DNA of 64,000 bases from Alphaproteobacteria bacterium (GCA_020049775.1 JAGVLO010000007.1:62001-126000); one strand, 5' to 3'. Shown: positions 52,748 to 62,912, counted from the stretch's first letter. Translations and numbers: made by a program. Notes: generated by a model from the letters alone, not told the origin.

Positions 52748-53648
52748 AAATTTGCTCGAAACATTCCCGAAGCCCTGCTTCCCAATGCGGCAGGGAAACG
52801 CCTAAAATCTTGCGGGCTTTTTGTGTATCAAGCCGTGAGTTTAGCGGACGTTTTGCTGGCAAGGGATACTCAGAGGACGGTATTGGGTTGACCTGCTGAC
52901 ATTTGATTTTTGTACTACCCTCATACTCCCTTGATTCATATTCTCTGGCAAGCATAAAAATGGCCTGCGCGAACCCATGCCAGCTTGTTTCCCCAGCATT
53001 ACAGAGATGGTACAAGCCAGACGGAAACTGCGGCAGACCATTCGTTTTTTCCAACGCATCCAGCGTGGCATGCGCAAGATGTGGTGCATAGGTAGGCGCA
53101 CCCACCTGGTCAGCTACTACTTTTAATGATTCGCGTTCACCAATCAGGCGGCGGATGGTGTTAACAAAATTCTTGCCCTCTGCATCATACACCCATGACG
53201 TGCGGAAAATGAGATACTTTCCACCTTCGGAAATAATGGCCTGCTCACCTTCCAGCTTACTCTGGCCATAAGCATTAATGGGATTTGTTTCACTATCTTC
53301 CGTACGGGCGTTATGGCCACTGCCGTCCATTACATAATCGGTGGAGTAATGTACAAGTACCAAGCCCTGCTTCTTGCACCATGCCGCCAGTTCCTTAACC
53401 GCTTCTGCGTTGGTACGGAAAGCGTCCTGCCTGCCTTCGCCTTCGGCAATATCAACCTTTGTGTAGGCGGCCGCGTTAATGACGGCAGTAAGAGGCTTTT
53501 TAGCTACAAATTTTTCCAACTCACCGATGAAATTTTCGTGCAACAGGTTGATGTCGGATGAGCTTGCTGCCAGAGCGTGGCTACCGAGCAGCTGCACAAG
53601 TGCGCGGCCAACCTGCCCGTTGTTGCCAAGAACCAGTACGTTACTCAT
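52698..53648 (-). CDS. rfbD: dTDP-4-dehydrorhamnose reductase
   Basis: Final step of dTDP-L-rhamnose synthesis. 316 residues, [18 protein letters not shown] nucleotide motif, [21 protein letters not shown], and the catalytic pair in [13 protein letters not shown]. Start at the second of two adjacent ATGs (53648), which has AAGGAA at a better distance; the longer reading to 53711 lies in rfbA. The C-terminal ~16 residues extend over the start of rfbC. Confidence 0.94.
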   Translation of the reverse strand: MSNVLVLGNNGQVGRALVQLLGSHALAASSSDINLLHENFIGELEKFVAKKPLTAVINAAAYTKVDIAEGEGRQDAFRTNAEAVKELAAWCKKQGLVLVHYSTDYVMDGSGHNARTEDSETNPINAYGQSKLEGEQAIISEGGKYLIFRTSWVYDAEGKNFVNTIRRLIGERESLKVVADQVGAPTYAPHLAHATLDALEKTNGLPQFPSGLYHLCNAGETSWHGFAQAIFMLAREYESREYEGSTKIKCQQVNPIPSSEYPLPAKRPLNSRLDTQKARKILGVSLPHWEAGLRECFEQIYANSGMQASRSKNHTT

Positions 53649-54516
53649 CATATTCCTTCGCCATCTGTCGCAGGTAGTGGCCATAGTCGTTGTTGCCATA
53701 GCTTTCAGCAATTTTGGTAAAAGCCGTCAGATCAATAAATTTCATACGCAGTGCAACTTCTTCAAGGCAGGCAATCTTCAGGCCTTGCCTAGCCTCAACA
53801 GTCTGAACGAATTGTGATGCCGCAATCAGCGCATCCGGCGTGCCGGTGTCCAGCCATGCCGTGCCGCGCCTGAGTATGCGCACGTCCAGCTTGCCTGCCT
53901 GCAGGTAAGTCTTGTTTACGTCCGTTATTTCCAACTCGCCACGAGCTGACGGTTTCAGCCCTTTTACAATATCCACCACCTTAGAATCGTAGAAATAAAT
54001 GCCCGTGACCGCCATGGATGATTTAGGCTGCTTGGGTTTTTCTTCAATCGAAAGCGCCTTGCCGTTTTTGTCCATCTCCACCACGCCGTAGCGCTCGGGA
54101 TCGGTTACGCGGTAGGCAAATATAACGCCGCCTTCCTTAAGGGTAGCTACATTTTGCATGGAAACGGCAAGCGAATCGCCATAAAAAATATTATCACCCA
54201 GAATAAGGCAAACCGGTTCGCCTTTGATGAACGACTCGCCAATAAGGAAAGCCTGCGCGATACCTTCTGGTTTGGGTTGCTCCCTGTACTCAATGTTCAG
54301 GCCAAGTTGCCTGCCGTCACCCAGCAGTTGCTTCATATGCGGCAAATCACGCGGTGTCGAAATAATCAATATTTCACGCACGCCAGCCAGCATAAGCACC
54401 GAAAGCGGGTAGTACAGCATCGGCTTGTCATAAATGGGCAGCATCTGCTTGCTTACCGCTGCCGTCATTGGCGCAAGCCGCGTACCCGATCCACCTGCGA
54501 GGATTATGCCCTTCAT
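53641..54516 (-). CDS. rfbA: Glucose-1-phosphate thymidylyltransferase
   Basis: First step of dTDP-rhamnose synthesis. 291 residues: [16 protein letters not shown] nucleotidyl signature, [23 protein letters not shown] metal site, [10 protein letters not shown] and [11 protein letters not shown]. The ATG at 54516 overlaps the rfbB stop (ATGA). Length and motifs are those of RmlA. Confidence 0.96.
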   Translation of the reverse strand: MKGIILAGGSGTRLAPMTAAVSKQMLPIYDKPMLYYPLSVLMLAGVREILIISTPRDLPHMKQLLGDGRQLGLNIEYREQPKPEGIAQAFLIGESFIKGEPVCLILGDNIFYGDSLAVSMQNVATLKEGGVIFAYRVTDPERYGVVEMDKNGKALSIEEKPKQPKSSMAVTGIYFYDSKVVDIVKGLKPSARGELEITDVNKTYLQAGKLDVRILRRGTAWLDTGTPDALIAASQFVQTVEARQGLKIACLEEVALRMKFIDLTAFTKIAESYGNNDYGHYLRQMAKEYDE

Positions 54517-55556
54517 GCCGCCTTCTCCATAACCGTTTTGCACCACGCGTCATTGGCAAGATACCAGTCAATGGTAGCCTCCAGCCCCTGCTCGAAGCGG
54601 TAGTTGCGTTTAAAACCTAGTTCCTTTTGTGATTTGCTATCGTCGATGGCATAGCGCCTGTCATGGCCCAGCCTGTCGGTGACAAAGCTTATCTGATCGC
54701 TGTAGCTGCCCTGTTTTTTGGGACGCTTGCGGTCGAGTGACGCACAAAGCTGCGTAACAAGAGCAATATTCTCAACTTCCGCATCGCCGCCGAAATCATA
54801 GGCCTGACCTGGTTTACCCTTATTCAGCGCCAGCAGCACACCGTCGCAATGGTCCTCGACGTGAATCCAGTCGCGTACATTTTTTCCGTCACCATACACA
54901 GGCAGTTTTTTGCCTGATAGCGCACAATGAATCATGTGCGGTATGAGTTTTTCAGGAAACTGCCTTGGGCCGTAATTGTTAGTACAATGCGTCACTATCA
55001 CGGGAAGGCCGTAGGTTTCGTACCACGCCCGCGCCAGATGGTCGGCCGCAGCTTTGGAGGCTGAATAGGGCGAATTTGGCTTCATGGGTGATTCTTCGCT
55101 GAATTTTCCGGTGGGACCGAGTGATCCATAAACTTCATCTGTTGAAATTTGTAGCATACGGAAATCATTCTTTTGTGTAGCCGCCAGCCCTCCCCAATAC
55201 TCACGGCACGCCTCAAGCATCTGGAAGGTGCCGGTGATGTTGGTATCGATAAAAAGCCTGGGGCCGGAAATCGAATTATCCACATGCGATTCGGCAGCGA
55301 AATTGACCACACTGCCAATGGAGTGCTGCTTAAACAACTCAAGCACAAGGTTGTGGTCAGCAATGTCGCCCTTTACGAGCTTCCAGCTGCCCGCGCCTTG
55401 CTGCTTTATCCATTCAAGGTTTGCCTTGTGGCCCGCATAGGTCAGTGCATCCAGCACAATGACGTTGTTGCCACGCGCGACGCACTTGGCCACGAAAGTG
55501 CTTCCGATAAAGCCGGCACCTCCGGCAACAAGCAGATTATTTGTAAAAGCAGTCAT
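54513..55556 (-). CDS. rfbB: dTDP-glucose 4,6-dehydratase
   Basis: Second step of dTDP-rhamnose synthesis. 347 residues, extended [37 protein letters not shown], catalytic [11 protein letters not shown] and [14 protein letters not shown]. It begins 11 bases after the TonB-like gene, so the rhamnose genes may be transcribed from the ExbB promoter region. Confidence 0.96.
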   Translation of the reverse strand: MTAFTNNLLVAGGAGFIGSTFVAKCVARGNNVIVLDALTYAGHKANLEWIKQQGAGSWKLVKGDIADHNLVLELFKQHSIGSVVNFAAESHVDNSISGPRLFIDTNITGTFQMLEACREYWGGLAATQKNDFRMLQISTDEVYGSLGPTGKFSEESPMKPNSPYSASKAAADHLARAWYETYGLPVIVTHCTNNYGPRQFPEKLIPHMIHCALSGKKLPVYGDGKNVRDWIHVEDHCDGVLLALNKGKPGQAYDFGGDAEVENIALVTQLCASLDRKRPKKQGSYSDQISFVTDRLGHDRRYAIDDSKSQKELGFKRNYRFEQGLEATIDWYLANDAWCKTVMEKAA

Positions 55557-55567
55557 GAAAAATAAGG

Positions 55568-56392
55568 TTATTGTAAGTGGAAGGTTACAGGTATGAGGAA
55601 TTCCATCAGGTCACCGGGGGGATAGTCGTGCGGCACTGCCGGAACAGGATTGGCGCGGCGGATCATATCGATGGCCGCCCTGTCAAGCAACTGGTAACCC
55701 GTGCTGCGCTCAAGGATGTAATAACGCACATTGCCCTGACGATCAATACGGATACGCACCACCGTTTCCCCCTGCAGGCCCTGTGTTCGTGCCTCTTCAG
55801 GATATAGTTTGAATTTTTGAATCCACAGTGAAATCATCTGTTCATAACGGCGCATGACTTCTGCATGGCTGGCCGTGCTGTTACCCAGCGCCGTACCCTC
55901 ACCTTTGGTGCGGCTTTCGCGCACATATTGCTTGGGTGTGGTCAGCTTGCTCAGGTAATCCTGTGTCAATTCTTTGTCCAACGCGTTGGGCGCAACTTTC
56001 TTGGCCATATTGTCTATGGCGTTTTCCATGGTGGAAAGCACCGATTTGGCGCGGTCGTATTTCATTTCCCCCGGCTGATACACCAGCTTGGAGAGCGTGT
56101 CTTCCACCTGAGATTTGTTAGAAGCGTCGGGTTTTGCATTTTCAATCTGCTCATCAGCTGCGATATCGGCATCACCCAGCTTGATATTCAGCGCACGCAC
56201 GGGAATATCCGTCACCTGCTGGACGGGGCTTAGATGCCACGCATAAAGCGCAAGCATATGCAGAACGACAGTAGCCGCTATGACGCCCGCAAACCAGCTA
56301 TGACCGAGATACTCGTTGCCCGCAGGAGCGCCACTTGCGCCAGCCAGCCTCTTTGCCAGCAACATCTGCTTTATATCGATCTTATTCGACAT
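55568..56392 (-). CDS. TonB-family energy transducer
   Basis: 274 residues. One N-terminal membrane helix (about 32-52, GVIAATVVLHMLALYAW), a periplasmic helical region without the usual Pro-rich spacer, and a C-terminal TonB-like fold (EEARTQGLQGETVVRIRIDRQGNV, DRAAIDMIRRANPVPAVP). With ExbB and two ExbD genes upstream it forms a proton-motive-force complex for outer-membrane transport or envelope work. No TonB-dependent receptor gene is nearby. It overlaps the second ExbD by 11 bases. Confidence 0.85.
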   Translation of the reverse strand: MSNKIDIKQMLLAKRLAGASGAPAGNEYLGHSWFAGVIAATVVLHMLALYAWHLSPVQQVTDIPVRALNIKLGDADIAADEQIENAKPDASNKSQVEDTLSKLVYQPGEMKYDRAKSVLSTMENAIDNMAKKVAPNALDKELTQDYLSKLTTPKQYVRESRTKGEGTALGNSTASHAEVMRRYEQMISLWIQKFKLYPEEARTQGLQGETVVRIRIDRQGNVRYYILERSTGYQLLDRAAIDMIRRANPVPAVPHDYPPGDLMEFLIPVTFHLQ

Positions 56393-56798
56393 GCATGATC
56401 GCCTTTGACTGGGTCACAACAGAAAGATTCTTGCCACCCGCCATCTTGATGGCGTCCATCACCTCAATCATGCGGTTGGCGGGTACAGTAGCATCAGCCT
56501 TCACCGTAATCACCTTACCGGGATGTTCTTTGAGCTGCGGAGATAGCATTTTCTTCATTTCCTCCATGGGTACAATCTCATCATTCACGATGATTTCGTC
56601 ATGATAGCCAAGCAGGATAATGATATGTCCCTCGTCCATCAGCTTGCCGTTCTGGGCTACCGGCGGGTCAATCGGTATAAGCTCGAATTTTTCGACCGAA
56701 CCTGCCAGCATGAAGAAAATAAGCAGGAACATGGAAACGTCGATCATCGGCACAAGGCTGATTTCAATTTTCTTTTTTATGGTGCGTGGAAAATCCAT
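56382..56798 (-). CDS. exbD: ExbD/TolR-family protein (second copy)
   Basis: 138 residues: a short basic start, one membrane helix SLVPMIDVSMFLLIFFMLAG with the conserved Asp (about residue 22), and a periplasmic domain with KVITVKADATVPANRMIEVMDAIKMAGG. Start at 56798, three bases after the first ExbD; the longer reading to 56858 overlaps that gene. It works with ExbB to use the proton gradient. Confidence 0.9.
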   Translation of the reverse strand: MDFPRTIKKKIEISLVPMIDVSMFLLIFFMLAGSVEKFELIPIDPPVAQNGKLMDEGHIIILLGYHDEIIVNDEIVPMEEMKKMLSPQLKEHPGKVITVKADATVPANRMIEVMDAIKMAGGKNLSVVTQSKAIMHVE

Positions 56799-56800
56799 GG

Positions 56801-57247
56801 CTAGTTCACCTTTTTCTGGCTGGCAGCCGGTGCGCCGGATTTGGGTGCGTTTTCCCACTTGCGAACAAACAAACTGCGCCCACCCACCGTGTACACACGG
56901 TCCATAATATTCACCAGTTGTTGCATGGTAACACCGTCAGCCGTTAGCAGCATAATTTTAGTCGCAGGATCTTTATCGAACATACGCACCAGCGATTCTT
57001 TAAGCTCATCGCTATCCAGCTTGCGCTGGCCAAGGAACATATCGCCATTAGGCTGAATGAAAAGATGCAGCGCCGTTTGTTTCTCGGGCGCATTTCCTGA
57101 TGCCGATGGCAACATCAGCTCCAGCGACTCGATACGCATAAACGAGGTGGTAAGCATGAAGAAAATGATCAATATAAACATAATATCAATCATTGGCGTC
57201 AGTATGAGCGCTCCAATTTTCCGACGTGCCGTGCGTTCAAATTCCAT
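56801..57247 (-). CDS. exbD: ExbD/TolR-family protein (first copy)
   Basis: 148 residues: membrane helix LTPMIDIMFILIIFFMLTTSF with the proton-relay Asp (about residue 20), then a periplasmic domain MLLTADGVTMQQLVNIMDRVYTVGG. It is clearly diverged from the neighbouring ExbD, so the complex may contain an ExbD heterodimer. The C-terminal tail is Lys/Ala-rich. Confidence 0.9.
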   Translation of the reverse strand: MEFERTARRKIGALILTPMIDIMFILIIFFMLTTSFMRIESLELMLPSASGNAPEKQTALHLFIQPNGDMFLGQRKLDSDELKESLVRMFDKDPATKIMLLTADGVTMQQLVNIMDRVYTVGGRSLFVRKWENAPKSGAPAASQKKVN

Positions 57248-57270
57248 GGCGGAACCGTTTTACAAAGATA

Positions 57271-58266
57271 TCAGGCGGTGTATTTCGGGCTTAGCAGATG
57301 CAATGTGGAATTGTTCTTAGGGCCGTTTCTTTTTTGGTCTTCAGCCCAGCGCTCAGCCTCCTGCTTTTTCTTAAGGTCTTCGGTTTCCAGCAAGCGGCGC
57401 TGCGATTCTTCCTGAAGTTTAAGTTCCATTTCGTGCCTTTGCCTTTCAGCCTCCAGTGCACGCAACTCTGCGTCTTCGCGTACACGGCGTTCAACTTCAA
57501 AAGCATGAACCTCGGCGTCCCTTGCACGCTGTTCCGCCTCGGCGCGCGCACGGCGCTCTACTTCAACCAATTCGCTTTCCTCACGCGCACGGCGTTCGGC
57601 TTCGGCACGCTTGGACTCTTCAATGGCAAACATGCGTTCATTGCGACGGAACTCGTCTTCCAGCGAAAGAATTTGTACCGATACGTCTTTCATAGTCGCG
57701 CGCACTTTTTCGATGATGCCGTCCAGAACGTAATGTGCCGCCATCGCAGGAATAGCAACGGCAAGGCCGCCTGCGGTTGTAAGCAGCGCTTCCCAGATAC
57801 CGCCTGCAAGCAGCGTGGGGTCAACGCGCGTTCCGGCAAGGCTGAGCTTGGAAAACGAGGTAATCATGCCGATAACTGTACCCAGCAGCCCCATAAGTGG
57901 CGCCACACTTGCGGTCATTTCCAGTCCACGCAGGTGTGACTCGAGGTAGCGTATGTCGCTGGAACCTACGCGCATGATTTCGGCTTCTTTACTTTTCTGC
58001 GACATTTCGCGGTTTGCCACGCACTCGAATGTAACACGCATGATTCTGGCAATTGGGCCTTTGATGCCCGCGAGTATGCGTGTTGCGCGCTCGCGGTCAC
58101 CCTGCTTGATTTCGCGAAGGGCAGGTTCTATGAAGCTACGGTCAAAAACATTGGCCTTTTTAAACTGTATCACTTTGAAAATGACGACAGCCACAGCGTA
58201 CACCGACATCGCCGCCAGACCGTACATTACCAAACCGCCTTTTTCGAATATTAACAACTCTTGCAT
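57271..58266 (-). CDS. exbB: MotA/TolQ/ExbB proton channel with long coiled-coil tail
   Basis: 331 residues. Three membrane helices (about 10-32, 110-138, 150-175) with the family motifs LRGLEMTASVAPLMGLLGTVIGMI and LLTTAGGLAVAIPAMAAH. From about residue 205 a ~110-residue charged helix of EAERRAREE-type repeats extends the protein; ordinary ExbB proteins are about 240 aa. The tail lies on the cytoplasmic side by ExbB topology. First gene of the ExbB-ExbD-ExbD-TonB unit. Confidence 0.9.
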   Translation of the reverse strand: MQELLIFEKGGLVMYGLAAMSVYAVAVVIFKVIQFKKANVFDRSFIEPALREIKQGDRERATRILAGIKGPIARIMRVTFECVANREMSQKSKEAEIMRVGSSDIRYLESHLRGLEMTASVAPLMGLLGTVIGMITSFSKLSLAGTRVDPTLLAGGIWEALLTTAGGLAVAIPAMAAHYVLDGIIEKVRATMKDVSVQILSLEDEFRRNERMFAIEESKRAEAERRAREESELVEVERRARAEAEQRARDAEVHAFEVERRVREDAELRALEAERQRHEMELKLQEESQRRLLETEDLKKKQEAERWAEDQKRNGPKNNSTLHLLSPKYTA

Positions 58267-58397
58267 AGAAGCTTAGTCCCCTCAATATACAGTGATTTTT
58301 CTCTATAGATGGTTCTACTACCACTATGGCTTGTGGTCTAGCTTTATGTTTAATCTTTTATTCATTTTGATTTGCTACCACTGGATGTAATAAACAC

Positions 58398-59390
58398 ATG
58401 CACACAAAGCATTTTTTGCAAATGATCGCCGATAAAAACCAGTCTGGACAGTCCCCTTTGCTGAGTATCGTTATACCCATGTATAACGAAGCCGAAAGTA
58501 TTGATGTTTTGTTCAGCCAGCTGACCCCCGTGTTGCAGGCCATTACAAGCTCATGGGAAATTATCTGCATCAATGATGGCAGCACCGACGGCACATTGGC
58601 TGGAATCAAGCATAAATGCGCTCAGGACAGCCGCGTAAAACTGGTGTCGTTATCCCGTAATTTTGGCAAGGAAGCCGCCTTGACGGCGGGTTTGGCGCAC
58701 TCCTCCGGACAAGCGGTGATACCGTTTGACGCCGACCTGCAAGACCCTCCGGAAGTCATTACAGAAATGGTCACCAAGTGGAAAGAAGGCCACAAGGTTG
58801 TGCTGGCCACGCGCAAAAGCCGTAGGGGCGATTCCCTTGGCAAACGATTTTCTGCATTCATGTATTACAAGCTTCTGGGACGCATGTCCTCTACACCCAT
58901 TCCACCCAACACAGGTGATTTCAGGCTAATGGACCGGCAGGTGGTGAACGCACTCCAGCTGTTGCCGGAAAGAACACGCTTCATGAAAGGGCTTTTCGCA
59001 TGGGCAGGGTTCAGCACTGTTCAGGTATATTTTGACCGCCCCTCACGGAATAGCGGAAAGACCAAGCAAGGACTCTGCAAACTATGGCAACTCGCTAAAG
59101 ATGGCTTGTTTTCCTTTACCACTGCCCCACTTCGCATGACCACCTATCTTGGCATTATCATTTCATTCTTTGCCTTCAGTTATGCCGGTTGGCTGCTGGT
59201 GCGCACTATTATATTTGGCGTCGATGTGCCAGGTTATGCATCTATAATGGCTTCTGTGCTATGCATGGGTGGTGTTCAACTGGTTTGTCTGGGTATCATG
59301 GGTGAATATTTAGGCCGCGTGTATCAGGAATCAAAACAGCGCCCTCTTTTTATTGTGGAAGAGACGCTGGGCCTCGATAAGGCAAAATAA
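58398..59390 (+). CDS. Polyprenyl-phosphate glycosyltransferase (GT2, GtrB/ArnC-like)
   Basis: 330 residues: GT-A domain with VIPMYNEAESI, CINDGSTDGT, DADLQDPPE and NTGDFRLMDRQV, followed by two C-terminal membrane helices (about 235-257 and 270-292), the GtrB/DPM1-type layout. It loads a sugar on undecaprenyl phosphate on the cytosolic face. The GT-C protein at 61009 could be a user of this donor. The first ATG is used; Met9 is an alternative. Confidence 0.9.
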   Translation: MHTKHFLQMIADKNQSGQSPLLSIVIPMYNEAESIDVLFSQLTPVLQAITSSWEIICINDGSTDGTLAGIKHKCAQDSRVKLVSLSRNFGKEAALTAGLAHSSGQAVIPFDADLQDPPEVITEMVTKWKEGHKVVLATRKSRRGDSLGKRFSAFMYYKLLGRMSSTPIPPNTGDFRLMDRQVVNALQLLPERTRFMKGLFAWAGFSTVQVYFDRPSRNSGKTKQGLCKLWQLAKDGLFSFTTAPLRMTTYLGIIISFFAFSYAGWLLVRTIIFGVDVPGYASIMASVLCMGGVQLVCLGIMGEYLGRVYQESKQRPLFIVEETLGLDKAK

Positions 59391-59537
59391 GCTATTCACT
59401 TTAAGTGTTTATCATTCTGTTTGGCGTGTTTTGATTTATAAAATGCCATCTTTTATTTACCCATATTTATTAATTTATTAACGTTAACTTATCGCCTGTT
59501 AAGTATTATAGGGGCATAACCTCAATGGAGGAATGCC

Positions 59538-59717
59538 ATGAAAACCAAGCTTTTCCCCAAAATTTGTCTGCTGGCTGTTGTATTGGTCCAGCTGAGCGGC
59601 TGTATTGTGACCCCGCGCATTGAACTGGAAGACAAAATCACATTCGACGCCATACAGGCAGAACCGAAGCCTCTGACCTATAACGACACGCTCTGCTGCT
59701 GGCGCTGTACCGCATAA
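59538..59717 (+). CDS. Small lipoprotein (59 aa), Cys-rich end
   Basis: Too short for routine calling but well supported: a strong GGAGG ribosome site 7 bases before the ATG, a basic start, a hydrophobic stretch, lipobox LSGC (Cys22), and codon use like the neighbours. The mature part is acidic and ends CCWRCTA, giving three more cysteines. Its role is unknown; small lipoproteins of this size are common in the envelope. It stands alone between two plus-strand genes. Confidence 0.72.
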   Translation: MKTKLFPKICLLAVVLVQLSGCIVTPRIELEDKITFDAIQAEPKPLTYNDTLCCWRCTA

Positions 59718-59755
59718 AAACTAATAATATAAGAATAAAATAAGCATTTAATAGA

Positions 59756-60508
59756 ATGCATTTATTTGATATGGGACAGGCTATGCCGGGTCCCATTTCT
59801 TTTTCCTATAGCCCTGATTTCCTGCTAAATCGCCTATTGTACCGCGACGCCCTGATGCTTGTGGTCAATAAGCCGTCTGGCATACCTGTGCATAAAGGCA
59901 TGGGTGGTGGCGAGACGCTTGAGCATTATTTCGACGCCCTCCGCTTTGGCCTGCCCCAACTGCCAGCGCTGGCGCACAGGCTGGACCGTGAAACCAGCGG
60001 CTGCCTTGTACTCGGCAGACAGAAACATGCCCTGCAAACGCTCGGGAAGCTCTTTTCTGACAATAAAATCAATAAAATCTACTGGGCGCTGGTCGATGGC
60101 GTACCCGCTGCCAGCGAAGGTAGCATTAACCTGCCACTAGCCAAGCAAAGCGAGAGCAAAAAACGCTGGTGGATGAAGGTGGCTGATAATGGCCAAACCG
60201 CGATCACCCATTATAAAACCCTTGGAGAACACGAAAATATCAGCTGGCTGGAACTAACACCGGAAACCGGCCGTACCCACCAGTTACGTGTCCATTGTGC
60301 CGCTAGCGGCTACGCCATACTGGGTGACAGAATATACGGCAACAATAAGGAAGCGCCACAAGGCAGCCTGATGCTGCATGCCCGCAGCATCGAAGTGCCG
60401 CTATATAGTAAAAAACCACCCATTACGGTAGTTGCCCCTGTACCTGATCATATGAAGGATTTATTGGAAAAATGCGGCTGGAATCCGGCTGCCGACACTA
60501 AAATTTGA
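59756..60508 (+). CDS. RluA-family pseudouridine synthase
   Basis: 250 residues. Catalytic Asp in HRLDRETSGCLVLG (about residue 80), and the RluA motif GRTHQLRVHCAASGYAILGD. No S4 domain is present, like RluA/TruC rather than RluC/D, so it modifies rRNA or tRNA, with exact sites unknown. The start could also be Met10 (59783). It overlaps the convergent secreted protein by 11 bases. Confidence 0.9.
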   Translation: MHLFDMGQAMPGPISFSYSPDFLLNRLLYRDALMLVVNKPSGIPVHKGMGGGETLEHYFDALRFGLPQLPALAHRLDRETSGCLVLGRQKHALQTLGKLFSDNKINKIYWALVDGVPAASEGSINLPLAKQSESKKRWWMKVADNGQTAITHYKTLGEHENISWLELTPETGRTHQLRVHCAASGYAILGDRIYGNNKEAPQGSLMLHARSIEVPLYSKKPPITVVAPVPDHMKDLLEKCGWNPAADTKI

Positions 60509-60866
60509 GCTTATAATTAAACATCACGCCGCGGGTGCTTGCCCGGACTTCCGCGTTAGAATTTTCCGGTGCATACATCAACTCTAGCTGCTTAATCCCT
60601 TGTTTTCCACTGAGTTTATAGTGCAGTAGCAGACGCCCACCCATCACCTGTTCTTCGGCAATATTGAGATAGCCTTTTTCTATTCGGCCATCCACAGCAG
60701 TCAACATATCTCTGATTTCTTTGTTATTGATGCCCAGCATATCGAGGGTGGCGAGTACCTTCACCGCATTTTTGGAATGCTGCGGTTTGTCTTCTTCTGC
60801 CGCTACTGCCACATTGGCTTGGCCAGTTAGTAGCAGCGCGGCTACTACTAACACATATCTGGTCAT
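60498..60866 (-). CDS. Small secreted hypothetical protein
   Basis: 122 residues with a signal peptide (about 1-22, AVA). The mature part has a helical segment (NAVKVLATLDMLGINNKEIRDML) and C-terminal alternating strands (RLLLHYKLSGKQGIKQLELMYAP, GVMFNYKLKF) that might form a small beta structure. No family recognised. Confidence 0.6.
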   Translation of the reverse strand: MTRYVLVVAALLLTGQANVAVAAEEDKPQHSKNAVKVLATLDMLGINNKEIRDMLTAVDGRIEKGYLNIAEEQVMGGRLLLHYKLSGKQGIKQLELMYAPENSNAEVRASTRGVMFNYKLKF

Positions 60867-61008
60867 ACTCTATATGTATCATAAATGCAACAGTCACGCA
60901 ACTAACAAATAGGCTGAAACCTAGGCTCAGCCTTAATTAGCGGGGATTGAACAGTATTTTAGATAATTACAATATTACCGCACATAACCAAGATGCTGCA
61001 ACGCAACA

Positions 61009-62700
61009 TTAATTCGCTCCCTTACGGACATAAATTTCATAGGCACAATTCTGGGTAGCGTATTGGTTACAGGCGTTGGGCGTTTCCGTAAGTTCATAGT
61101 TGGCCAGCTGCTCCATAAAGAGCTTATGTTCCCTTAAAGCAGCTATCACGCTATAGGAAGTTGGCAAAGAACGCTGCTGCGGGCTGATATCACTAATAAT
61201 GATACCTGGCTTGAAACGCTGCAAATCTTCTGCAAGGCTGTTGCCGAGATAGTCCATCAGTTGCTGCACCTCGTGACGGCGGTGAGGCTTTTTGGCAATC
61301 TCTACAATACCGGGCAGAAACCATAGAAAATCAAAGCGCCCTACATGGGCAGCGGGAGACCCTTCAGATTCAAGATTCACGCCCCATAGGTTAGTAGCAA
61401 GGAACATGAATTTAGGATGCTGCTCTATGTAATAGTAGATTCTTGCGGCGGCCCCGCCCTCTATACTCCTTGTTCCAAGGGGATGCCCCTTCTCACGCGT
61501 TGTGCGCATATCCCACGACGCCCGTTCCAATGCCGGAAGCATGTAGGAATAAGACATTGTGCCACCAAAAATAAGTGCCACTAGCAATATAGAAAATCGC
61601 TGGTGAATCTTCTTTTTCACTTTGCCGCATATCTTAAAATGCAGCGCCGCCACCAGCACCAGCAACATCCACGCATACGTCATAAACGGATACTGCGTGT
61701 AGTGCCAGCCACCATTCATGAGATAATAGCCAATGCAGGCCAGCAACAAAAACAGCAGATAATTAATCGCAGGAACATATAGGCTGGGTGCGGTTAGCCA
61801 GACAATCAAAATGCCTACCAATGAAATTGAGGCGTAGCGCGTCAGGAATTCCTGCTCGATTATGTCCACTTTGCTGGAAAAAAGCCAGTTGATAGCCCAG
61901 TATGTTTTTGAAGCCAGCGGCACAATCTCAGTCAACCATGCGCTAAAGTAAGTCAGCATTGCAATCAGGTAAATTAAGGCCAAGCCGATAACAATATAGT
62001 GTTCAAACTGCTTTATCAGATCCTTCAACGTTGTGCCACGCATCATCCAATATGCAATCGTAGCAATATAAAAAATGTAGCAATAGGGTTTGATGGCAAA
62101 ACCGAATGCTGCAAACGCAGCTATAAAAACACGCCATTTTACCGGCACCATTTCACGCCGCACCAACGGCGAGAACAGCACAAACCACGGTGCCGTCAGA
62201 ACTATCATCAGATGTTCGCGATCACCGAATGCCTGATGTATGAATGATACGGTAAACAAAGCCAATGCCAATGAGGATACAACAAGATTGCGCGTGTAAG
62301 CACTAGCCGTACTGTGCAGTAACGCCACATAGCTAAGCAAAAGACTTACGAACACCAGCAAAGTAACGTATGCGTTCAGCACATCTTTGAGAAAAACACC
62401 AGTGGCATGGGAAATAAAAATGGGAATGCTGTATATAAAATGAATCATCGGCGGATTAACATCCACCCAGTCCACATAGGGTTTTGCACCAGCAAACAAC
62501 TTCTTTGCCTGCGATGTCAGATCAAGATGATCGTTGCTCATAGCAATCTGCATGTGCCCAAACACAGAAAAAATGACAATCACAAATGAAACAATAAACC
62601 ATAGATTTATCAAGCTGCGCTGCCACACTGGCAATTCTATGGTTTCGTGGATAGAGGCAGGCCCAATTATGGGCGGAGAAGTTTTCTTCATATTATTCAT
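61009..62700 (-). CDS. GT-C-like multipass membrane protein (putative glycosyltransferase)
   Basis: 563 residues, about 11-12 membrane helices. After the first helix the loop carries SNDHLDLTSQAKKL, and further on YVDWVDVNPPMIHF; acidic residue plus NPP resemble the D/E and KPP features of GT-C enzymes using polyprenyl-phosphate sugars. The C-terminal ~150 residues are soluble, probably periplasmic. It is less typical than the GT-C gene at 22903. Start at residue 1 or 4. Confidence 0.68.
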   Translation of the reverse strand: MNNMKKTSPPIIGPASIHETIELPVWQRSLINLWFIVSFVIVIFSVFGHMQIAMSNDHLDLTSQAKKLFAGAKPYVDWVDVNPPMIHFIYSIPIFISHATGVFLKDVLNAYVTLLVFVSLLLSYVALLHSTASAYTRNLVVSSLALALFTVSFIHQAFGDREHLMIVLTAPWFVLFSPLVRREMVPVKWRVFIAAFAAFGFAIKPYCYIFYIATIAYWMMRGTTLKDLIKQFEHYIVIGLALIYLIAMLTYFSAWLTEIVPLASKTYWAINWLFSSKVDIIEQEFLTRYASISLVGILIVWLTAPSLYVPAINYLLFLLLACIGYYLMNGGWHYTQYPFMTYAWMLLVLVAALHFKICGKVKKKIHQRFSILLVALIFGGTMSYSYMLPALERASWDMRTTREKGHPLGTRSIEGGAAARIYYYIEQHPKFMFLATNLWGVNLESEGSPAAHVGRFDFLWFLPGIVEIAKKPHRRHEVQQLMDYLGNSLAEDLQRFKPGIIISDISPQQRSLPTSYSVIAALREHKLFMEQLANYELTETPNACNQYATQNCAYEIYVRKGAN

Positions 62701-62825
62701 CTGCTCAATAGTTCACATGGCTAAATAATTTACAAGGTATGATATTAATACTAATCCTCTGAAATCATGCATGATTCATAGTATTTACAATTACTGTCAA
62801 TACCACATTTTTTTCAGACGCAACA

Positions 62826-62858
62826 TTGACAGTCAATCATTAACCAATTATTAATTGG
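62826..62858 (+). promoter_or_regulatory. Promoter with palindrome over the -10
   Basis: Perfect TTGACA (62826-62831), 17-base spacer, TATTAA (62849-62854), 58 bases before the ATG at 62913. The perfect palindrome CCAATTATTAATTGG (62844-62858) covers the -10, a good operator position. Confidence 0.5.
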
Positions 62859-62912
62859 ATAACCTGCAAAGACAGGAAATAAAAAAAGAAATTCTGTAAC
62901 GGGAGAAAAATT

